A DNA stretch of 39,677 nucleotides, from assembly GCA_964523295.1 (NCBI GenBank), contig CAZGAH010000036.1:1-39677 (forward strand), given 5' to 3'. A program made the translations under genes and the position numbers. Positions 33,567 through 39,677 of the stretch are shown here, in pieces. Source of the DNA: CAZGAH01 sp964523295 (lineage in GTDB: Bacteria; Desulfobacterota; Desulfovibrionia; Desulfovibrionales; Desulfovibrionaceae). The notes below the pieces were generated by a model that worked only from the letters and a program-made list of their open reading frames with translations, made no database searches and was not told the DNA's origin. Positions within the stretch are counted from its first letter, which is position 1. Each line of letters starts with the position of its first letter.

Positions 33567-33608
33567 ATCGGGGCGGGGAACCTGCGGGTTCCCCGCCCCG
33601 ATATTTTT
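33567..33608 (+). terminator. Strong intrinsic terminator after the exporter operon
   Basis: ATCGGGGCGGGGAACC (33567-33582) and GGTTCCCCGCCCCGAT (33587-33602) form a perfect 16-bp stem with a four-base loop, followed by ATTTTTG. It lies 31 bases after the last gene. Confidence 0.93.
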
Positions 33609-33789
33609 GCACATCCTCCTGATCGCTCGCGCTCTTCAGCAACTCGACCCGGCGTACCCTGTCAATCCAGTCGCCTCCGGACTCGTCGCATATCGCCAAG
33701 CTCCATCTTGCGTCGCCGGAAAGGCAGCGGTAATAACACGGAGCAAGGCGCAATTCCAGGTATGGAACCAGCTGCCGGAAAGAGGGGAT

Positions 33790-35349
33790 ATGAAGCGCGT
33801 TCTTATCGTCGATGACAGCAGAACCATTGTCATGTGCCTGCAACTGGCCCTGTCCGACGAGGCGGGCTACGAGCCGGTGGTGGCAGCCAGCATGGCCGAG
33901 GCCAAAGCCATCCTCGAGGCCGGAGGGCATGATTTCTTTTTCGCCGTGCTCGACCTGACGCTCCCCGACGCTCCGCGAGGCGAGGTCGTCGACCTGGTGC
34001 TGGCCTACGGCATCCCGTCCCTGGTGTTGACCTCCACGCTCGATTCGGCAACCCGGGCGACCATTCTCTCTAAAGGTGTGGTCGATTACGTACTTAAACG
34101 ACCGGAGGCCCTGGAGGAGGTCGTCACGCTCATCCGTCGTCGGGAACAGAACCTGAAAACGACTGTTCTGGTCGTCGACGACTCGGACCCGATACGCCAG
34201 ATCACCAGATCATACCTGAACTTTTACGGATTTCGCATCGTCGAGGCGGCTGACGGCGTCGAGGCTTTGGAAAGGCTTTCTGCTGATCCGCTCATCAGGC
34301 TGATCGTCACGGACTATGAAATGCCACGGCTGAACGGATTCGAATTATGTCGCAAAGTGCGCGCCACGTACAAAAAAACCGAACTGGCCATCATCGGGGT
34401 TTCTTCCTATGAAGACGAATTGCTCTCGGTCAAATTCCTCAAGGGCGGCGCCAATGATTTCCTGGCAAAACCCTTTCAGCGCGAGGAACTCTACAGCCGC
34501 GTGGTTCAGAACCTGGAAAACCTCGAATACATCGCCCGGATCCAGGAATCGCTACGCACCATCCAGCAGATGAACGAGCGTATGTCCAAAGGGCTCCAGG
34601 CCGCGGCGGCGTTGCAGCGCAGTCTGCTGCCGCAGCGCTTTCCCGACCTTCCCTGCCTTGGCGTCGCGTCGCTCTTTCGCCCGTGCGACGAACTGGCGGG
34701 CGACATCTTCAATCTGTTTATGCTCGACGAGCAGCATCTGGGCATGTACGTGCTCGATGTCAGCGGCCACGGCGTCCCGGCTGCCCTGCTCTCCGTGACC
34801 CTTTCCCGGCTGCTGACGCCTGGCCTGGAGCAGGGCGCCGTGCTTAAGGAAGCGATCGCCGAGGAACCCGGATACCGGCTGCTCAGCCCGCCAGAGGTCT
34901 GCCAGCTCCTGAATTCCCAATTCCAGATGAACCCCGAGACGTTCCAGTATTTCACCCTGAATTACGGACTGCTGAACCTGCAAACCGGCCACTTCCGGTT
35001 CTCCGGCGCCGGCCATGCCGGGCCGACGCTCATCAGAAAGGGTCGGACGACGTTTACCTGCAAGGCGCAAAACATGGCCATCGGCCTGACGCGTCAAGTC
35101 ACATACTCAGAGCGCTGCCTGGACCTGCTCCCCGGAGACAGACTCTACTTCGTCACCGACGGAATCGTCGAGGCCAGAAACCCTGACAAAGAACTTTTTG
35201 GCTGGAACCGGCTGGAGAATCTGCTGGCTGAAACGCTCGGCCTTGAGCTTGAACAGAGTCTCCAGACGTTGTATACGGCGGTGCAAGACTGGAACGTGAA
35301 CCACTTCGACGACGACGTCACCGCCATCGCCCTGGAATTCAAAGGCTGA
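33790..35349 (+). CDS. Dual-receiver PP2C-type phosphatase (RsbU-like)
   Basis: A 519-residue cytoplasmic protein. Receiver 1 (about 1-118) has Asp8-Asp9 and phosphoacceptor Asp55; receiver 2 (about 121-240) has VVDDSDPIRQ and VTDYEMPRLNGFEL. A helical linker (about 245-280) leads to a PP2C/SpoIIE phosphatase (about 285-519) with the LAGDIFNLF and VLDVSGHGVPAALLS metal-site motifs, the GHAGP strand, LYFVTDGIVEARN and the final DDDVTAIALEF. Such proteins dephosphorylate an STAS anti-anti-sigma factor once activated by receiver phosphorylation. The next two genes give the RsbW-like and STAS partners. The ATG at 33790 follows AGAGGGG; the longer frame to 33607 is not conserved-looking. Confidence 0.9.
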   Translation: MKRVLIVDDSRTIVMCLQLALSDEAGYEPVVAASMAEAKAILEAGGHDFFFAVLDLTLPDAPRGEVVDLVLAYGIPSLVLTSTLDSATRATILSKGVVDYVLKRPEALEEVVTLIRRREQNLKTTVLVVDDSDPIRQITRSYLNFYGFRIVEAADGVEALERLSADPLIRLIVTDYEMPRLNGFELCRKVRATYKKTELAIIGVSSYEDELLSVKFLKGGANDFLAKPFQREELYSRVVQNLENLEYIARIQESLRTIQQMNERMSKGLQAAAALQRSLLPQRFPDLPCLGVASLFRPCDELAGDIFNLFMLDEQHLGMYVLDVSGHGVPAALLSVTLSRLLTPGLEQGAVLKEAIAEEPGYRLLSPPEVCQLLNSQFQMNPETFQYFTLNYGLLNLQTGHFRFSGAGHAGPTLIRKGRTTFTCKAQNMAIGLTRQVTYSERCLDLLPGDRLYFVTDGIVEARNPDKELFGWNRLENLLAETLGLELEQSLQTLYTAVQDWNVNHFDDDVTAIALEFKG

Positions 35350-35484
35350 AGACGAGTACAGCAGACAGAGCGCGCACGATGAACATGCTTTTGCGATTCT
35401 TTGAAATTGTATGTCGGGACATGTTCCGGGAAATACAGCAAGAAATTCCTCTGCACAATGTGCCTTTGCAATAAAGGAGAACGA

Positions 35485-35916
35485 GTGCAAACGCATTATT
35501 TTTTGCAATCAGAAGCAAGCCCATTTGCGGTCCGCAAACTTGTCAAAGCAGCAATGACCATAGTAAAATTATGTATTGACGATCAAGAGTTGCTCTATTA
35601 TCTTGATCTGGCTCTTTTTGAGGCCTGCGCCAATGTCGCTCGCCATGCCTACTCACCTGGCTATACCGGAGATTTGCAGATTCTTCTTGATTTGTCGCAT
35701 GGTAAGCATCTTCAAATCAAAGTCCGTGACTTTGGAAATAACTTCAAGGCAATCCCGGAAAATTTCGTCAACCCTCCTCCTGACGCAGAGCAAGGGCGCG
35801 GATTGTATATCATATCCCAGCTTGTTACCCATTTGTCCGTTTCCCGAGAAAATGACGCCACTGTTGTCTGCATGAAGCATGAGATCCCGGAGGAGAAATG
35901 GATACAGTCCGCATAG
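35485..35916 (+). CDS. RsbW-like anti-sigma kinase (HATPase)
   Basis: A 143-residue serine kinase-type ATPase of the anti-sigma factor group. The N box is LDLALFEACANVARHAY, the G1 region is KVRDFGNNF, and the later box is EQGRGLYIISQLV. It should bind ATP, phosphorylate the STAS partner and hold a sigma factor or another target. The start is GTG 35485, after AAAGGAG (35474-35480); the frame runs back to 35401 but without a ribosome site. It is AT-richer than the phosphatase gene before it. It overlaps the STAS gene by 19 bases, so translation is coupled. The bound sigma factor or effector is not visible in the window. Confidence 0.83.
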   Translation: MQTHYFLQSEASPFAVRKLVKAAMTIVKLCIDDQELLYYLDLALFEACANVARHAYSPGYTGDLQILLDLSHGKHLQIKVRDFGNNFKAIPENFVNPPPDAEQGRGLYIISQLVTHLSVSRENDATVVCMKHEIPEEKWIQSA

Positions 35917-36242
35917 AAGCGAAAGGTGACATCGTCCTTCTTTCACTTCTTGAAGAGTTCGATCATGTGCTGACTGAAGACTTGAAAAATGCGGCAAACA
36001 AGGCGCTGCAATCTTTTCATTTCACGCATCTCGTTATCGGACTGACCGATGTCCAGACAATCAACAGCAGCGGAATAGGCCTGCTGGTCTCCATAAAAAC
36101 AAAATGCATTTCACAGCAAAAAAAACTGTATCTGCTTAATGCATCGGATCAAATCATGAAAACGTTGACGATTACACAAATGTTGTCATTCTTCAACCAT
36201 ATACATTCACTTAACGATATCCCTCGCATCGAGAAGGCGTAG
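35898..36242 (+). CDS. STAS-domain anti-anti-sigma factor
   Basis: A 114-residue RsbV/SpoIIAA-like protein. The STAS fold is seen in VRIEAKGDIVLLSLLEEFD, the helix around LKNAANKAL, strand FTHLVIGLTDVQTI and the phosphoserine loop NSSGIGLLVSI, where Ser58 aligns with the modified Ser of SpoIIAA. The kinase next door would phosphorylate it and the PP2C protein upstream would reverse that. It starts inside the end of the kinase gene at an ATG with GGAGGAG upstream. Like the kinase it is AT-richer than the phosphatase gene. It is last in the group; the next gene converges from the minus strand. Confidence 0.85.
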   Translation: MDTVRIEAKGDIVLLSLLEEFDHVLTEDLKNAANKALQSFHFTHLVIGLTDVQTINSSGIGLLVSIKTKCISQQKKLYLLNASDQIMKTLTITQMLSFFNHIHSLNDIPRIEKA

Positions 36243-36346
36243 AATGCGTGCATCCTGACCACGAAGACACGGGCAGCGGGAGCGCAGGAGCAGAAAAACC
36301 TCCACGAACCGGGTGAAACGCCCGCACGAACCGGACAACTTCCAGC

Positions 36347-36814
36347 TCAATCGTGATGGTAACCGGAGCCCTTGAGAATCGTCGTGGCCCGGTAGAGTTG
36401 TTCCAGGAGCATGACCCGGGCCAGTTCGTGGGGAAAGGTGAGCCGGCTCAGGCTCAGGCGACGGGAGCAGCGCGCAAGCACCGCATCCGCCAGGCCAAAA
36501 GGGCCGCCGATGACAAAACACGGCGAACTCGTGTCCTGCAACAGCGACGACAGCATGGAGGAGAGTTCCCGCGAGCTGTACTGCTCACCACGCTCGTCCA
36601 GGGCGACGCAGGCGGACCCGGGGCGCAAGGCGTCCAGTATCCTCTCCCCTTCCCGTTCCACGCGCCCGGTTTCCGGGAGCCGGCTGTCGCCGTCCTTGAC
36701 GCAAAGCTCCTCCAGACGCCAATAGCGTCCGAGGCAATTCCAGTAGTGCGTGGCAGCCTCACGCCAGAAGGGCGTTTTCAGGCGACCGACCCAGACAAAC
36801 CGTATGGATTTCAT
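36347..36814 (-). CDS. rlmH: 23S rRNA pseudouridine-1915 N3-methyltransferase RlmH
   Basis: An SPOUT methyltransferase that modifies pseudouridine 1915 in helix 69 of 23S rRNA, on the 70S ribosome. The 155 residues match the normal family length. Recognisable motifs include ALDERGEQYSSRELSSML, the knot loop FVIGGPFGLADAVLAR, and the C-terminal LTFPHELARVMLLEQLYRATTILKGSGYHH. The start codon at 36814 overlaps the start of the divergent Sua5/YrdC gene, so the two have no separate intergenic leader. AGAGGA lies about 13 bases upstream on the minus strand. It is probably expressed constitutively. Confidence 0.95.
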   Translation of the reverse strand: MKSIRFVWVGRLKTPFWREAATHYWNCLGRYWRLEELCVKDGDSRLPETGRVEREGERILDALRPGSACVALDERGEQYSSRELSSMLSSLLQDTSSPCFVIGGPFGLADAVLARCSRRLSLSRLTFPHELARVMLLEQLYRATTILKGSGYHHD

Positions 36815-37505
36815 GATGCCAGTTCATCCTCTTGTTCACCGGTTACGCTACGAGGAAACCCTCGCCGCGCTGGCTGCCGGAGGCGTCTGCCTCTATCCGA
36901 CGGAGACCTTTTACGCCCTGGGGTGCGATGCGCGCAACCGCAGGGCCGTGGAGCGGGTCATTGCGCTCAAGGGGCGCTCCATGACCAAAGGCTTGCCGCT
37001 GATCATCGGCGCGCCGGAGCAGCTGGCCTCGCTCACGCCGGAATTTTCCCCGTCCATCGCCCACGCGCCGCGCGCGCGCCTGCTGGAATCCCTGATCCGC
37101 CACGTGTGGCCCGGACCGCTGACCATTCTGTTCGCGGCGGCGCCGGACCTGGGACCTGAAATCACCGGGGGGAGCGGATATGTCGCCGTGCGCCTCAGCG
37201 CACACCCCATAGCCCGCCGCCTCAGTGTTGATCTGGGCGCCCCGCTGGTGGCGACCAGCGCCAACGCCAGCGGACAGCCCCCGGCCGCCAGGCCGGAGCA
37301 GCTCGACCCCGCGCTCATCGACGCGACCGGGGGGTATTGCAGCGAGGGGCCTCCGCCTGCTGGCGGCCTGCCATCAACGCTTGTCGCCGTACACGCCGAC
37401 GACGCCCCACCCTGCCTGCACCTGCTCCGGGAGGGCGCCATCGACGCGGACTGTCTTTCCCGTCTCGGATTTCGTGTTGTCCGGCCGCCCTTGTCCCGAC
37501 CATAG
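36813..37505 (+). CDS. Sua5/YrdC-family threonylcarbamoyl-AMP synthase
   Basis: A 230-residue protein with the YrdC domain (about 10-190): GGVCLYPTETFYALGCDARN, VIALKGRSMTKGLPLII, HVWPGPLTILF and APLVATSANASGQPP. Proteins of this family make threonylcarbamoyl-AMP from threonine, bicarbonate and ATP, for the t6A base of tRNA. The tail beyond about 195 is short and lacks the full Sua5 C-terminal domain. The start is uncertain: ATGs at 36804, 36813 and 36816 are in frame and none has a strong ribosome site. The chosen one overlaps the rlmH start head to head, so its promoter must lie within rlmH or further upstream. Confidence 0.85.
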   Translation: MMPVHPLVHRLRYEETLAALAAGGVCLYPTETFYALGCDARNRRAVERVIALKGRSMTKGLPLIIGAPEQLASLTPEFSPSIAHAPRARLLESLIRHVWPGPLTILFAAAPDLGPEITGGSGYVAVRLSAHPIARRLSVDLGAPLVATSANASGQPPAARPEQLDPALIDATGGYCSEGPPPAGGLPSTLVAVHADDAPPCLHLLREGAIDADCLSRLGFRVVRPPLSRP

Positions 37506-37653
37506 CCTGCCCTGAATGACGCCAACAGGGGGGAGGAATTCCGGCGCTGCTGGCGTTGTCCTCCGGTTCTTTTTGCCGTAGGTTACGCGCCGATACGGGA
37601 GGCGTGGCCGCTTGGCGGCGGGTGCTGAACCCGACGAGGGGGAGAGAAGAGGT

Positions 37654-39633
37654 ATGTGGAAGGTATTCCGTCAATGCGCTTCCGGGCCGACGACGCCGGA
37701 CTTTCCCGACCAGGAACGGCCGGACGCCGGGCAGGGACGGCTTGGGGAGCAACTGCACGATCCGGGCAGCCGGTTGTGGCGTGCCCTGTTTCTGGCCGCG
37801 GTGCTCTGCGTATCCCTGACGTATCACTGGAACACGTATTCCACGCACATCAGTCCCGCCTCGTTCACTATCGACAGCTCCTTTTACGTCGATCTGGCCC
37901 GCAATATCGAGCGGGCCTGGAAAGGCAAGGATCACTTTTTCGATCCCCTGCGCACGCCGGGCTATCCGGCGCTGTTTCTCCTGGCAGCCTGGGACACGGG
38001 CGTGGATCTGGAGACGGTGTCCATGCCGCCTCTGGAGCCGAGCGCCCTGAACGAACCAGGCCGGCGGCTCGTCGAGCGGGTGCTGTTGTATCAGCAGCTC
38101 ATGGCTGCCGCCTTTCCGGTGCTCATTTTTCTGACCTTTCTCGCCCTGTCGGGCAACGGTCTGATCGCCTTCCTGGTATCGTTCGCGTATTATACGGACC
38201 TTCCGACCGTCAGTTACCAGCACGTCGTCCTTGCGGAGTTCAGCTCGATCGTGCTGCTCTGGCTGGCGCTCTGGCTGTTCGTGCTCAGTATGCGCCGCCC
38301 TGCCCTGTGGCGCTGCCTGCTCTGCGGTCTGGCCCTGGGTCTGGGCGTGATGGTGCGCCCGGCTCTGGCGTTGTTCGCACCCTGTCTGGCGCTGGGCCTG
38401 TTCCTGGGGCTGGCCCGGCATGAAACGCGCCTGGCCCGCGTACGCCAGGCAGGCCTGCTCCTGGCCACGAGCGCGGCGCTGCCGCTGTGCTGGGGGCTGG
38501 TGCACCTCGTTTTCGGGATCGGACACTTCGTGGTCACGACCAACGCGGTATTCACCATGCAGCTGTTTGCCGGCCCGCGCCTCGTTGCCATGGACGTATC
38601 CAACGATCCGCAGCTGGAGACGCTCAAGCGCAACGTGCTGGCCTACAAATACGGCGGCGGAGAGAGCGATTTCGTCTTCACCGAGGCCCAGGAGCAGACC
38701 ATGCGCGATCTGGGCATGACGGATTACTACGATTACTATCAATTGAAACGCCGGGCTTGCTGGCTGACCATCCGGGCGTATCCCGGAGATTTTTTCCGTC
38801 TGGCCCGGGAAAAATTCGCCGTCTTCTGGAACGATCCCTTTTACTACGTCATCAATCCCTACGCCCTGGACACGACCGCGCGACTGGCGTTCTTTCCGCT
38901 GGTTGCGCCGCAGCACCGGCAAATGCTCTTCGGGCGGGCCACGTTCTGGATATTCCTGGCCTTGAGTCTGGCCCTGCTCGCGCTGCAACCTGGTCGCGGA
39001 CACCGCGCCTGCGTCGCGGCGCTGGCGGCCTCCGTGCTCGTCTTAACGGTCGTCACCACGACCATCGGCATGGACGAACCGGACAGGCACACCATGCAGG
39101 CGCGTACGCTGATCAACGCGCTGTCGCTCTACGCCCTGGCGATGCTCGCCGCTCGTGCGGCCCTGGCCATTCCCGCGCTCCGCACCCGCCAGGTCCGGCT
39201 CGGTCAGGCGTTCACTGCAGCGTCGCTGCTGCTCGTCTGCGGCAGCCTGGCCCTGCCCTTCTGGCGGGACTATCATCGCAGTCTGGCGGATCTGACGCAA
39301 CTGCGGGGTGCACTGGAACGCTACCGCGAGGACACGGGCGGCTATCCGGCGACGTCGGAGTGGTCGGGCGTGCTGACGCCGGAAGGCGTTGAGCGCCGAC
39401 AATGGATTCCCGGCCTTGTCCCGACCTGGCTCTCGCAACTGCCCCGGGATCCGCGGCGTAGCGCCAATCCCCTGGAGCAGTATCTCTACCGCTCGGACGG
39501 CCGGGAGTACAAGCTCATCGCGCACGGCGCAATCGATTGTCCGCGCATCGAAGCCCGACAGCCCGGACTCGTGGATCCGCAGCGACGGTGCTTCGCCTAC
39601 GGCTTCTGGACCGCCGGAGCCAGGGACTGGTAG
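37654..39633 (+). CDS. GT-C-like membrane glycosyltransferase with pseudopilin-like tail
   Basis: A 659-residue membrane protein. After a hydrophilic start and a membrane segment (about 40-55), the first outer loop has TIDSSFYVDLARNIERAW and RTPGYPALFLL, the kind of Asp-bearing loop and PGYP motif seen in GT39/PMT-type lipid-sugar transferases. Some 9-11 membrane segments follow. The last ~115 residues are hydrophilic: LRGALERYREDTGGYPATSE, WLSQLPRDPR and YLYRSDGREYKLI, a pattern like the globular end of GspG-type pseudopilins. A role in cell-envelope glycan modification is inference. The start ATG 37654 has a purine-rich site (AGAAGAGG) very close; the in-frame ATG 37612 is the alternative. 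Confidence 0.65.
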   Translation: MWKVFRQCASGPTTPDFPDQERPDAGQGRLGEQLHDPGSRLWRALFLAAVLCVSLTYHWNTYSTHISPASFTIDSSFYVDLARNIERAWKGKDHFFDPLRTPGYPALFLLAAWDTGVDLETVSMPPLEPSALNEPGRRLVERVLLYQQLMAAAFPVLIFLTFLALSGNGLIAFLVSFAYYTDLPTVSYQHVVLAEFSSIVLLWLALWLFVLSMRRPALWRCLLCGLALGLGVMVRPALALFAPCLALGLFLGLARHETRLARVRQAGLLLATSAALPLCWGLVHLVFGIGHFVVTTNAVFTMQLFAGPRLVAMDVSNDPQLETLKRNVLAYKYGGGESDFVFTEAQEQTMRDLGMTDYYDYYQLKRRACWLTIRAYPGDFFRLAREKFAVFWNDPFYYVINPYALDTTARLAFFPLVAPQHRQMLFGRATFWIFLALSLALLALQPGRGHRACVAALAASVLVLTVVTTTIGMDEPDRHTMQARTLINALSLYALAMLAARAALAIPALRTRQVRLGQAFTAASLLLVCGSLALPFWRDYHRSLADLTQLRGALERYREDTGGYPATSEWSGVLTPEGVERRQWIPGLVPTWLSQLPRDPRRSANPLEQYLYRSDGREYKLIAHGAIDCPRIEARQPGLVDPQRRCFAYGFWTAGARDW

Positions 39634-39677
39634 ACGTCCCGACTCCGGAGCGTAGGACTGGCTACGGCGTTTGCAAT

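Noticed and set aside
35379..35474. 31-codon frame before the anti-sigma kinase gene
   Set aside because: No ribosome site and no similarity; its end overlaps the ribosome site of the next gene, so chance is more likely.
37315..39003. 562-codon minus-strand frame
   Set aside because: Gln/Arg-rich shadow of the membrane glycosyltransferase-like gene and the Sua5-like gene.

Overview
The window reads as chromosomal DNA of a Desulfovibrionales-like bacterium (Desulfobacterota). This is an inference from gene content: recA next to alaS, a MucR/Ros-type regulator, many c-di-GMP and two-component proteins, a TauE/SafE-type anion exporter behind a histidine-kinase operon, and PEP synthase. Most of the DNA is GC-rich. 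The AT-rich parts are about 700-3000, 5740-7200 and 35380-36250. No tRNA, rRNA or CRISPR array was seen.

Layout. (1) 1-3340 is gene-poor accessory DNA with a secreted NPGNIR-like protein whose 3' end looks altered, a tiny unrecognised ORF, and two small stress-type genes (DUF3309, CsbD). (2) 3343-7550 holds a large EAL/CBS/GGDEF c-di-GMP protein, an AT-rich SAM methyltransferase on the other strand, and a 5' remnant of an IS3-family element. (3) 8120-12502 has a MucR-like regulator converging on recA-alaS. (4) 12647-16962 is a phosphate region: phased Pho-box repeats, pstS-pstC-pstA without pstB, then a PIN-PhoH ATPase. (5) 17354-22583 is a signalling block: an EAL protein, then an ECF-type sigma factor and a membrane Ser/Thr kinase in one operon, divergent from a secreted DUF1566 protein. 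(6) 22838-27223 is a minus-strand group: phasin-like protein, ABC1/UbiB kinase, PEP synthase. (7) 27413-28160 is a Panacea-domain antitoxin with a RelE/ParE-like toxin. (8) 28468-33536 is a probable sigma-54-driven operon: receiver, Cache-type histidine kinase, two more receivers, a TauE/SafE permease and a membrane partner. (9) 33790-36242 is a partner-switching module: dual-receiver PP2C phosphatase, RsbW-like kinase, STAS protein. (10) 36347-39633 has rlmH, a Sua5/YrdC protein starting head-to-head with it, and a GT-C-like membrane protein with a pseudopilin-like tail.

The genes are mainly sensory and regulatory. Three modules probably couple an envelope or cytoplasmic signal to transcription or transport: the sigma/kinase/DUF1566 block, the histidine kinase/TauE operon and the phosphatase/anti-sigma/STAS set. 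The first is the best candidate for a poorly described system. Its kinase has an extracytoplasmic tail with two copies of a four-cysteine repeat, its amino-terminal segment lies in a different reading frame, and a phased direct repeat sits before the divergent secreted gene.
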